A stretch of DNA of 64,000 bases from JABMPX01 sp964649795 (lineage in GTDB: Bacteria; Patescibacteriota; Minisyncoccia; Portnoybacterales; UBA2143): contig CAZYQY010000001.1 in the NCBI GenBank assembly GCA_964649795.1, positions 3,181-67,180 on the forward strand, written 5' to 3'. Positions 47,656 through 55,884 of the stretch are shown here, piece after piece; within the stretch, counting starts at the first letter, position 1, and each line of letters begins with the position of its first letter. Under the pieces are notes generated by a model that did not search any database, had not been told where the DNA came from, and worked only from the letters and a program-made list of their open reading frames with translations. A program made the translations under genes and the position numbers.

Positions 47656-48939
47656 ATGAAGCTCCTAGATAAAATCATACAAGTTTTCAAAATTAAAGAT
47701 TTGCGCAAGAAGATATTTTTTGTTTTGATGATATTGGTTATTTTCCGCATAGCGGCTAATATCCCAGTGCCTGGAATTGATATTGAACGTTTAAGACAAT
47801 TTTTTGCCAATAACCAATTATTTGGCCTTTTGAATATTTTTACTGGCGGTGCAATGAGTAATTTGTCAATAATTATGCTTGGATTGGGACCATTTATTAC
47901 AGCTACAATTATTATGCAGCTGTTAACAATGATTTTCCCACAGCTAGAGGCTCTTTATAAGGAAGAAGGCGAAAAAGGACGCCAGAAATTTAATCAATAT
48001 AGCCGCATATTGACTGTTCCATTAGCTGTTTTGCAATCTTATGGGATGTTAACACTTTTAAGCAGGCAAGGTATCCTCGGCTCTTTTTCTACAATTCAAT
48101 GGGCTACTTCTATTTTAGTAATTACAGCTGGAGCATTGTTTTTAATGTGGCTTGGTGAATTAATTTCTGAAAAAGGAATCGGTAATGGCGTTTCTTTATT
48201 AATTTTTGCCGGTATTGTTTCCAGGGTGCCTATTTCAATTAGAGAATTAGCTGTTACTTACGATCCTTCTAAAATACCTTCGTATATTGCCTTTTTTATC
48301 TTAGCTTTAGTTATTACAGCTAGTGTAGTTGTTATTACCGAAGGCCGAAGGAATATTCCTGTATCTTATGCTAAGCGTGTTCGCGGACACCGTGTTTATG
48401 GAGGCGTTTCCACTTATTTGCCTTTGAATGTAAATCCAGCTGGCGTAATCCCGATTATTTTTGCTTTATCAATTATGCTTTTCCCAGGCATGGTGGCCAG
48501 TTTCTTAGGAACTTCAAACATTGGCTGGTTGGCTAGTTTTGCTCAAACAATAGGAAATCTTTTTCAGAATGCTTGGTTTTACGGTGTTTGTTATTTTATC
48601 CTAGTGGTCCTTTTTACATATTTTTATACAGCAGTCACCTTTGATCCTAAAAATGTAGCTAATAATTTACAAAAAATGGGCGGTTTTATTCCTGGGATTC
48701 GTCCTGGCAGGTCTACTTCTGACTTCCTTTATTTTATCCTTAACAGAGTGCTGCTTTTTGGCGCAATTTTCTTAGGTACAATTGCTGTTTTGCCTTCTAT
48801 TATCCAAGGATCTACTGGAATTACTGCTTTTGGATTTGCTATTGGCGGCACAGCCCTTTTAATTGTTGTTTCTGTTGTTTTAGAAACTATTCGCCAGATT
48901 AACTCTCAATTAACAATGAGAGATTATGAAGAATTATAA
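47656..48939 (+). CDS. secY: Protein translocase subunit SecY
   Basis: A 427-residue polytopic channel protein with about ten membrane segments. Signatures: RIAANIPVPGIDIERL, GLGPFITATIIMQLL, EKGIGNGVSLLIFAGI, PLNVNPAGVIPIIFA and the C-terminal GTALLIVVSVVLETIRQINSQLTMRDYEE. It forms the Sec pore with SecE and SecG. Its place after rplO is standard. Confidence 0.97.
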   Translation: MKLLDKIIQVFKIKDLRKKIFFVLMILVIFRIAANIPVPGIDIERLRQFFANNQLFGLLNIFTGGAMSNLSIIMLGLGPFITATIIMQLLTMIFPQLEALYKEEGEKGRQKFNQYSRILTVPLAVLQSYGMLTLLSRQGILGSFSTIQWATSILVITAGALFLMWLGELISEKGIGNGVSLLIFAGIVSRVPISIRELAVTYDPSKIPSYIAFFILALVITASVVVITEGRRNIPVSYAKRVRGHRVYGGVSTYLPLNVNPAGVIPIIFALSIMLFPGMVASFLGTSNIGWLASFAQTIGNLFQNAWFYGVCYFILVVLFTYFYTAVTFDPKNVANNLQKMGGFIPGIRPGRSTSDFLYFILNRVLLFGAIFLGTIAVLPSIIQGSTGITAFGFAIGGTALLIVVSVVLETIRQINSQLTMRDYEEL

Positions 48940-48944
48940 ATTTT

Positions 48945-49613
48945 ATGTCTAATAAACAACCGCAGATCATTATTTTACTTGGTAGGTCTGGATGCGGCAA
49001 AGGGACCCAAGCAAAGCTTTTGATGAAAGAGTTTAGTTCTGATTATTTAGGCAGCGGCGCCTTGTTAAGAGAAAGGTCCAAACAAAGCGATTTTACTGGA
49101 AAGAAATTAAAACAAGTAATGGATAAAGGAGATTTAGTCCCAACGCCAGTTATGTTTAGATTATGGGCAGATAAAATAGCTAAAATGAGAGAGAAAGTGG
49201 GTAAAAAAGGTTTAATTATTGATGGTAGTCCCAGATCCTTATTAGAAGCAAAATTAATGAATAGCGCTTTTAAATGGTATGAATGGGACAATGTAAAAGT
49301 TATTTTATTAGATATTTCAGAACAAGAAGCTTTTAGCCGGTTGACTAATCGTCGTATCTGCAAAGATTGCGGTCGATTGATCCCGTGGGTAGGCGAGTTT
49401 AAAGATTTAAAGAAATGCGATAAATGTGGAGGGGAATTAGAAACTCGTTTTGATGATAAGCCAGAAGCAATCCAAGCGCGTTTGGATTATTACAAAAAAG
49501 ATGTTCAGCCAGCAGTTGATTATTATGAAGAACAAGGCAGACTAATTAAAGTTGACGGAGGACAGTCAATTGATAATGTTTATAAGGAGATTATACAATG
49601 TCTATTACAATAA
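48945..49613 (+). CDS. adk: Adenylate kinase with zinc-type LID
   Basis: A 222-residue kinase interconverting ATP, AMP and ADP. P-loop LLGRSGCGKGTQAKLL, AMP-binding region and DGSPRSLLEAKLM; the long LID has four Cys (CKDCGRLI ... KKCDKCGGELETRFDDKPE). GLIIDGSPRS replaces the usual DGFPR, a conservative change. It overlaps map by 16 nt. Confidence 0.93.
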   Translation: MSNKQPQIIILLGRSGCGKGTQAKLLMKEFSSDYLGSGALLRERSKQSDFTGKKLKQVMDKGDLVPTPVMFRLWADKIAKMREKVGKKGLIIDGSPRSLLEAKLMNSAFKWYEWDNVKVILLDISEQEAFSRLTNRRICKDCGRLIPWVGEFKDLKKCDKCGGELETRFDDKPEAIQARLDYYKKDVQPAVDYYEEQGRLIKVDGGQSIDNVYKEIIQCLLQ

Positions 49614-50344
49614 AAACTCCAGAACAAATTGAAATAATGGCTCGAGCTGGCCAGATTTTATCTCAAGTTATGAGAGAATTAAAAAATAGGGTTGAGCCGG
49701 GAATAACTACTGAAAGTTTAAACAAACTCGCTGAAGAGCTGATTTTTGATTCTGGATCTAAACCAGCATTTAAGGGCTATAATGGTTTTCCTGCTGCGTT
49801 GTGTACTTCAATTAATGAGCAAATTGTTCATGCTGTGCCTTGTGAAAGAAAGTTAATTGAAGGCGATATTTTAAGTTTAGATTTGGGAGTTATATATCAA
49901 GGTTTTTATTCAGATATGGCTGTTACTGTGCCTGTAGGAGCTATTTCTCCAGAAGCAGGACGCTTAATTAGAATAACAAAAAAAGCTCTTAAAAGAGCCA
50001 TCAATAGAGTTAAACCAGGCAAAACAATTGGCGATATAGGTCATGCAATTCAAACATATGTTGAATCGCAGGGGTTTCAAATAGTAAAAGAGCTTTGTGG
50101 GCATGGTGTTGGCCAACAGCTTCATGAATTGCCAGAAGTGCTTAATTTTGGGCAGCGGCACAAAGGTCTAAAATTAGAATTAGGTATGGCTATAGCCATT
50201 GAACCAATGGCTGTTATGGGTAAGCCAGGAATAAAAAAAGGCCCAGATGGGTCCTGCTTCCAAACAGCTGACAACAGCTTGTCAGCCCATTTTGAACATA
50301 CTGTAGCAGTTACTGAAAAAGGACCGAGAGTGTTAACAGAATAG
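49598..50344 (+). CDS. map: Methionine aminopeptidase type I
   Basis: A 248-residue metallo-aminopeptidase that removes N-terminal Met. Metal ligands appear in order: LSLDLGVIYQGFYSDMAVTV (two Asp), CGHGVGQQLHELPEV (His), AIEPMAVMG (Glu) and HFEHTVAVTE (Glu). Last gene of the spc run; infA and the rpsM-rpoA block are not downstream, the cluster is cut by the convergent thrS gene. Confidence 0.95.
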   Translation: MSITIKTPEQIEIMARAGQILSQVMRELKNRVEPGITTESLNKLAEELIFDSGSKPAFKGYNGFPAALCTSINEQIVHAVPCERKLIEGDILSLDLGVIYQGFYSDMAVTVPVGAISPEAGRLIRITKKALKRAINRVKPGKTIGDIGHAIQTYVESQGFQIVKELCGHGVGQQLHELPEVLNFGQRHKGLKLELGMAIAIEPMAVMGKPGIKKGPDGSCFQTADNSLSAHFEHTVAVTEKGPRVLTE

Positions 50345-50359
50345 AGGCCTTAAAAATTC

Positions 50360-50434
50360 AAGGTCTGACCTTGCCCAGCAAAAATTCTTGTGATTTGTTA
50401 GTTGTAAGAAACTTAGATGGAAAGGTCAGACCTT
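50360..50434. repeat. Two copies of AAGGTCNGACCTT in the map/thrS spacer
   Basis: AAGGTCTGACCTT (50360-50372) and AAGGTCAGACCTT (50422-50434) are inverted copies of the unit also found twice in the FemAB-type gene. The second overlaps the thrS stop codon. They could pair as a long hairpin between converging transcripts and serve as a bidirectional end signal. Confidence 0.7.
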
Positions 50435-52190
50435 AAATCTTCTTCTCTTTAATCTCTTCCTTAATTTTTTCAATAAACTTGTTTGTTTTCATAGGGCCTA
50501 AATCGCCCTTTTTTCTGTCTCTAACAGCGACTGAATCGGATTTTTGTTCTTTTTCCCCTACTACTAAAAGATAAGGAATCTTTTGCAATTCGCCATTGCG
50601 AATCTTCTTGCCTAAAGTTTCATTGTCATTATTTAATTCAACTCTAATATCTTCTTTCCAGAGTTCTTTTTTTATTTTCTCGCCATATTTATTAAATTTT
50701 TCGCTAATCGGGATAATTTGGGCCTGGATAGGCGAGAGCCAAACAGGCAAAGCCCCAGCATATTGTTCAATCAAAAAAGCCATAGTTCGTTCTATGCACC
50801 CGATAGAAGCTCGATGAATTACCATAGGTGTTTGTTTTTTACCTTTTTTATCTATATAGCTCATATCAAATTTTCCAGGCATATCAAAGTCAATTTGAAC
50901 AGTAAAAAGAGTATCTTCTTTGCCATTAACATTTTTAACTTGAATATCTGTTTTTGGGCCATAAAAAGCAGCTTCGTCTTTAGCTTCAATATATTTAAGT
51001 TTTAATTCATCTAATATCTTTTTCATTAACTTTTCAGTTTCCTGCCACGCTTTTGGATTATTGGTATATTTCTTTTTATTCTTAGGATCCCATTTTGAAA
51101 AACGATATGAATAATCTTTAATACCTAAAACTTTCATATTATACTGAATTAATTCTAAAACGTCTTTAAATTCTTTTTCAATTTGATCTGGTCTACAAAT
51201 AAGATGAGCATCAACTAAAGAAAAAGCCATTAATCTAATAAGTCCGGACAGTTCTCCTGACTGTTCTCTTCTGTATTGTCTGGCAATTTCAGCATATCTT
51301 AAGGGAAGATCACGATAGCTTCTTGGACGTGAATTATAAAGCATAAAATGATGAGGACAAGCCATTGGACGCAGGACATAATCTTCGTTATCAATATGAA
51401 TTAATGGGTACATACTTTCTTTATAATGTTGCCAGTGACCTGATTTCTTATATAATTCCAATCTTGCTAAATCAGGAGTATATACTCGCAAATATCCTCT
51501 TTTAGTTTCTTCTTCAGTGATGAATTTTTCTAGTTCTTGTCTAATTATCGAACCCTTAGGTGTTAAAAGAGGTAATCCTTTGCCAATTAAATCTGAAAAA
51601 ACAAATAGATCTAATTCCTTTCCTATTTTCCGATGATCTCTTTTTTCAGCTTCAGCCTGCTGTTTTAAATATTCATCCAATTCTTTCTTTGTTCCAAAAG
51701 CTACTCCATAGATTCTCTGGAGCATTTTATTCTTTTCGTCGCCTTTCCAGTAAGCTCCGGCTAATTTGGTGAGTTTAAAAGCATCAGGATCAATCTCCTT
51801 AGTAGATGTAACGTGTGGACCTTTACACAAATTTTCAAACCAGTCAGATCTGTAAAAACTTAGCTTTTTTTCGCCTGCCTTTTTTAAATCCATTATCATT
51901 TCGCTTTTGTATGGATCTTTTTTATAAAACTTTAAGGCTTTATCAAAACTCATCTCATGCTGTTCAAATTTAATATTCTGTTGGATCATTTTTTTGATTT
52001 CTTTTTCTATTTTAGGCAGTAATTCTGGTGAGATAGGTTTTTGTAAACCATAATCTTGATAAAAACCATTCTCTATAGCTGGTCCAACGCCAAGGCCTGC
52101 ATCAGGATATATTTTAATAATTGCCATGCTCATCAAGTGTGACAAAGAATGACGTATTTTTTCTAATTGTAATTCTTCTTTTTTAGGCAT
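50433..52190 (-). CDS. thrS: Threonyl-tRNA synthetase, lacking the TGS domain
   Basis: A 585-residue class II synthetase. It starts directly in the editing (SAD) domain (IRHSLSHLMSMAIIKIYPDAG; LCKGPHVTSTKEI), then the catalytic domain with zinc ligands (RPMACPHHFMLYNSRPRSYRDLP), motif 2 (YRREQSGELSGLIRLMAF), motif 3 (IGCIERTMAFLIEQYAG) and the anticodon-binding domain. The N-terminal TGS domain (about 60 residues in E. coli, 642 aa) is missing. It starts 3 nt after the dnaE stop codon and is co-transcribed. Confidence 0.96.
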   Translation of the reverse strand: MPKKEELQLEKIRHSLSHLMSMAIIKIYPDAGLGVGPAIENGFYQDYGLQKPISPELLPKIEKEIKKMIQQNIKFEQHEMSFDKALKFYKKDPYKSEMIMDLKKAGEKKLSFYRSDWFENLCKGPHVTSTKEIDPDAFKLTKLAGAYWKGDEKNKMLQRIYGVAFGTKKELDEYLKQQAEAEKRDHRKIGKELDLFVFSDLIGKGLPLLTPKGSIIRQELEKFITEEETKRGYLRVYTPDLARLELYKKSGHWQHYKESMYPLIHIDNEDYVLRPMACPHHFMLYNSRPRSYRDLPLRYAEIARQYRREQSGELSGLIRLMAFSLVDAHLICRPDQIEKEFKDVLELIQYNMKVLGIKDYSYRFSKWDPKNKKKYTNNPKAWQETEKLMKKILDELKLKYIEAKDEAAFYGPKTDIQVKNVNGKEDTLFTVQIDFDMPGKFDMSYIDKKGKKQTPMVIHRASIGCIERTMAFLIEQYAGALPVWLSPIQAQIIPISEKFNKYGEKIKKELWKEDIRVELNNDNETLGKKIRNGELQKIPYLLVVGEKEQKSDSVAVRDRKKGDLGPMKTNKFIEKIKEEIKEKKI

Positions 52191-52192
52191 AT

Positions 52193-55100
52193 TTATTCTA
52201 AAACTTTAACACTATCGCAAATTATTTTCAAGTTGTCGTCCCTGTCGCTTAATCGTCCGCTAACAAGAACAACTTTTTCTTCCTGCCATGCCGTAGATGT
52301 CTGCTCAAGCGTATTAGGGAAAACTAGAACTTCTATCCGGCCTGTAGAATCTTCTATTTCAACAAAAAGCATTGGTTGGCCAGCTCGCGTATTGATCTTT
52401 TTAATCTTGTTAATAAATCCTCCTATTTTAACTCTTTGACTTACTTGATCTTTTGAAAGATTTTTGCAAAAAGTAGCTATTTTAGCTAAACGTTTTTCAT
52501 AGTTTTTAAGGGGATGTTCAGAAACGTAAAGGCCAAGTAGTTCCTTTTCCCAACTAAGCCGTTCTTTCTTGTCAGCTGGAACAACATCTGGCAGTTTAAA
52601 AGATGATATCTTTATATTTGGCTGTCCAGCAAACAAACTGGTTTGACCATTATCTTTGGCTCGCTGGCTTTCTCTTGATAAACTAAGTATTTGTTCCATG
52701 GCTGTTAAAATTTGGTTTCTTTCGCCAAAAATATCTAGGGCTCCGCATTTGGTTAAGCTTTCTAAAGATTTTTTGTTTAGATCTCTAGAATTAACTCTTT
52801 CAATAAAATCAGTTATTGATTTAAATTCACCATTATTTTTTCTTTCCTGAACAATATTTTCTACTATATTATGTCCAACATTTTTTATCGCATTAAGGCC
52901 AAAACGTATTATTTTTTCATCTACTCGGCTAAAATCTTGATTGCTTTCGTTAATATCAGGCGGCAGCACCTTAATGTCCATTTGCTGGCATTCATTAACC
53001 AAAAAAGCGATTCTTTCAATATCATTTTGATCAGAAGTCATTAAAGCAGCCATAAATTCAGTTGGGAAGTGCGCTTTAAGATAAGCAGTTTGATAACCAA
53101 TCAGAGCATAACATGTTGCATGGCTGGCATTAAAACCATATTGGGCAAATGGCTCAATAGTCTTCCAGATTTTTTTAGCTATTTTGGTTTCAATATCATT
53201 TTTAACCATTCCTTCAATCATTTTTTCTTCTTGTTCATCTAAAAGCTTTTTAATCTTTTTCCCGACTGCTTTTCTAAGAACATCAGCTTCAGAAAGAGTA
53301 AAACCTGCTAAATCTTGGGCAATTCTCATCAGCTGTTCCTGATATACGCAAATTCCATAAGTATTCTCCAAAATTGGTTTAAGCAAAGGATGAGAATAGG
53401 TAATTTTTTTATGACCGTGTTTGCGAGCAATAAATTCTGGGATAAATTCCATTGGTCCTGGCCTGTATAAAGCAACCATAGCAATAATATCTGCAAATTG
53501 GCTTGGCTTGAGCTGCTTTAAATATCTTTTCATACCCGATGATTCAAGCTGAAAAATGCCTGTAGTATTAGCTTTTCTAAATAGTTCAAATGTTTTTTCG
53601 TCGTCTAATGGGAAACTCTCCAAATCAATTTTTTGTTGACTGCTTTCTTCTATCTGATCAAGAGTATTTTGAATGACTGTTAGGGTCTTTAATCCGAGAA
53701 AGTCCATTTTTAAAAGACCCAAATCTTCAATTGAATGCATTTCATATTGAGTTACAACTGATTGATCGTTTCGGCTTGAATATTGACAAGGGACTAATTT
53801 GTTCAGCGGTTCTTTGGTAATAACAACTCCGCAAGCATGAGTAGAAGCGTGTCGGGCAATCCCCTCTAATTTCATAGACATGTCAATTAATCGCTTAGTG
53901 TTGTCATCTGATTCATAATTGCTATGCAATTCCTGTGATTCATAAATAGCTTTTTCAAGGCTTGAACCAAAAGGAATCATTTTAGCTATTTGGTCGCAAA
54001 AATTGTAGGAATAATCAAGGACTCTGCCAACATCTCTAACAGCAGCTCTAGCTGCCATGGTGCCAAAAGTGATGATTTGAGCAACATGTTCTCGGCCATA
54101 TTTTTTTGCTACATATTCAATTACTTCATCGCGACGAGCATCAGCAAAATCCAGATCAATGTCAGGCATAGAGATCCTGGAAGGATTCAAAAAGCGTTCA
54201 AAAAGCAAATTATACTTAAGCGGATCAACTGCTGTGATGCCAATAAGATAGGAGACTATTGATCCAGCTGCGCTGCCTCTGCCTGGACCGCAGACAATAT
54301 CTTGAGATTTAGCCCAGTTAATAAAATCCTGGACAATAAGAAAGTAAGAAGCAAACCCAGTTTTCTTAATAACGCCTAATTCGTAATCTATTCGTTCTAA
54401 AACATCTTTTAGAGAAGCTTCAAAATGTTTTTCTTCCAATCCTTTTTCGCATAATTTTTTTAAATACTCTTCAGGCGTTTGTCCATTGGGCAGGTTAAAA
54501 TAAGGTAATTGAATATTGCCTAATTCAAATTCAAAATTACATTTTTCAACAATTTCCTGTGTATTTTCAATTGCTTCGGGAATATCTTTAAAATCTTTGA
54601 TCATCTGTTCCATTGGCCTAAGCGAAAAGTCATCAGACTTCATTGTTAATCGGTCTTGATCGCCTAAGCGCTTATCAGTTTGGATGCTCATTAGAATATC
54701 TTGAGCTTCTGCGTCCTCTGGTTTAACATAGTGAACATCATTAGCAGCAATTAAAGGAACTTTATTTTTATGAGCTATTTTAATCAGAGCGTTATTAACT
54801 TTTTTTTGTTCTAACAAACCAGGATGGTGCTGGATTTCTAAATAAAAATTGCCTTTGCCGAAAATTTCCTGGTATTCTAAAGTTAATTTTTCTGCCTGGT
54901 CTATTTTCCCATTAATAACAGCTCTTGGAATCTCACCAGACAAACAAGCAGATGTTCCAATTAGGCCATTAGCGTGTTTTTTTAATAATTCTTTATCAAT
55001 TCTCGGCTTATAATAAAAGCCTTCTAAATGGGCTTTGGTAGTCATTTCAACTAAATTTTGGTATCCTTCCTTATTTTTTACTAAAAGGATTAAATGATAT

Positions 55101-55354
55101 CGTTTATTATCAATATTAGGTCTTTTTTGATATAGGCTTTCAAAGGCGACATATGATTCACATCCCAAAATAGGCCTAATACCTCTTTTTTTCGCTTTTT
55201 GGTAAAATTCAACTAATCCATACATATTTCCATGGTCAGTCAAGGCAATAGAAGGCATTTTCAGTTCCTGGCAAGCATCCAAAAGCTGGTCTATTTTAGC
55301 CATACCATCTAATAGGGAATAGTGTGAGTGAACATGGAGATGAGTAAATTTCAT
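52193..55354 (-). CDS. dnaE: DNA polymerase III subunit alpha
   Basis: A 1053-residue replicative polymerase. The N-terminal PHP domain (FTHLHVHSHYSLLDGMAKI, ALTDHGNMYG) is followed by the C-family polymerase core with VCGPGRGSAAGSIVSYLIGI and the acidic motif SMPDIDLDFADARRDEVIEY, then the beta-binding/HhH region and an OB fold near the end (VKIGGFINKIKKINTRAGQP). It is a DnaE1-like form, shorter than E. coli (1160). A TATACT -10 box lies 6 nt before the ATG (55366-55361), predicting a leaderless mRNA. Confidence 0.96.
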   Translation of the reverse strand: MKFTHLHVHSHYSLLDGMAKIDQLLDACQELKMPSIALTDHGNMYGLVEFYQKAKKRGIRPILGCESYVAFESLYQKRPNIDNKRYHLILLVKNKEGYQNLVEMTTKAHLEGFYYKPRIDKELLKKHANGLIGTSACLSGEIPRAVINGKIDQAEKLTLEYQEIFGKGNFYLEIQHHPGLLEQKKVNNALIKIAHKNKVPLIAANDVHYVKPEDAEAQDILMSIQTDKRLGDQDRLTMKSDDFSLRPMEQMIKDFKDIPEAIENTQEIVEKCNFEFELGNIQLPYFNLPNGQTPEEYLKKLCEKGLEEKHFEASLKDVLERIDYELGVIKKTGFASYFLIVQDFINWAKSQDIVCGPGRGSAAGSIVSYLIGITAVDPLKYNLLFERFLNPSRISMPDIDLDFADARRDEVIEYVAKKYGREHVAQIITFGTMAARAAVRDVGRVLDYSYNFCDQIAKMIPFGSSLEKAIYESQELHSNYESDDNTKRLIDMSMKLEGIARHASTHACGVVITKEPLNKLVPCQYSSRNDQSVVTQYEMHSIEDLGLLKMDFLGLKTLTVIQNTLDQIEESSQQKIDLESFPLDDEKTFELFRKANTTGIFQLESSGMKRYLKQLKPSQFADIIAMVALYRPGPMEFIPEFIARKHGHKKITYSHPLLKPILENTYGICVYQEQLMRIAQDLAGFTLSEADVLRKAVGKKIKKLLDEQEEKMIEGMVKNDIETKIAKKIWKTIEPFAQYGFNASHATCYALIGYQTAYLKAHFPTEFMAALMTSDQNDIERIAFLVNECQQMDIKVLPPDINESNQDFSRVDEKIIRFGLNAIKNVGHNIVENIVQERKNNGEFKSITDFIERVNSRDLNKKSLESLTKCGALDIFGERNQILTAMEQILSLSRESQRAKDNGQTSLFAGQPNIKISSFKLPDVVPADKKERLSWEKELLGLYVSEHPLKNYEKRLAKIATFCKNLSKDQVSQRVKIGGFINKIKKINTRAGQPMLFVEIEDSTGRIEVLVFPNTLEQTSTAWQEEKVVLVSGRLSDRDDNLKIICDSVKVLE

Positions 55355-55360
55355 GGTTTC

Positions 55361-55389
55361 AGTATATCACTTTTGACCTGTCTGGCAAA
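55361..55389 (-). promoter_or_regulatory. Putative dnaE promoter, leaderless geometry
   Basis: Minus-strand -10 TATACT (55366-55361) follows a weak -35 TTTGCC (55389-55384) after 17 nt; the ATG begins 6 nt after the -10 box. Confidence 0.45.
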
Positions 55390-55416
55390 TTACAGTTATT
55401 TATCCACATAAGGTCT

Positions 55417-55444
55417 TTGATTAATAGAGGAATTGTTTTATACT
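55417..55444 (+). promoter_or_regulatory. Putative promoter of the VirB2-like/ligA unit, leaderless geometry
   Basis: -35 TTGATT (55417-55422), 16-nt spacer, -10 TATACT (55439-55444); the ATG at 55451 follows after 6 nt. A DnaA-box-like TTATCCACA lies at about 55399. Confidence 0.45.
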
Positions 55445-55450
55445 TAAATT

Positions 55451-55870
55451 ATGGTTTATTATAAGAAAATTATTCTTTTATTTTGTATATTTTCTATTAT
55501 CTTATTAGGAGCTAATTTTGCCTATGCTGGAATACACAAAGGACCAATAGTTCCCTGTGGCACCGATACTAATTCAGAGGCATGTACTCTTTGTCATCTC
55601 TGGGAATTAGCAAGCAATATAATTAATTTTATTAGTTTTAATTTATCTCTGCCCGTAGCAGTGCTTTTATTTATTGTTGCTGGCATACTTTTTATTATTG
55701 CAGGCAGTGACGAGAAAAAAGTTGATTTGGCTAAAACAATTTTTAAGAATACAGTTATTGGTTTGGTAATTATTTTCTGCAGCTGGCTCTTAATTGATAC
55801 TTTATTCAAAACTCTTGTTGATACTAATGTAATTACATGGGCTTGGAATGATTTTCCTACTTGTCAGTAG
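55451..55870 (+). CDS. VirB2/TrbC-like small membrane protein (pilin-like)
   Basis: A 139-residue protein: signal sequence (about 1-26, ending in FAYA), a short Cys-containing exported part (VPCGTDTNSEACTLCHLWE), and two membrane segments (about 60-85 and 95-120) with IFKNTVIGLVIIFCSWLLIDTLF. Topology resembles TrbC/VirB2 pilins common in Parcubacteria. No other type IV secretion genes are here. It overlaps the longest possible ligA frame by a few nt, and ligA likely starts 14 nt later. Confidence 0.65.
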   Translation: MVYYKKIILLFCIFSIILLGANFAYAGIHKGPIVPCGTDTNSEACTLCHLWELASNIINFISFNLSLPVAVLLFIVAGILFIIAGSDEKKVDLAKTIFKNTVIGLVIIFCSWLLIDTLFKTLVDTNVITWAWNDFPTCQ

Positions 55871-55884
55871 TAGGATATAAAGCT

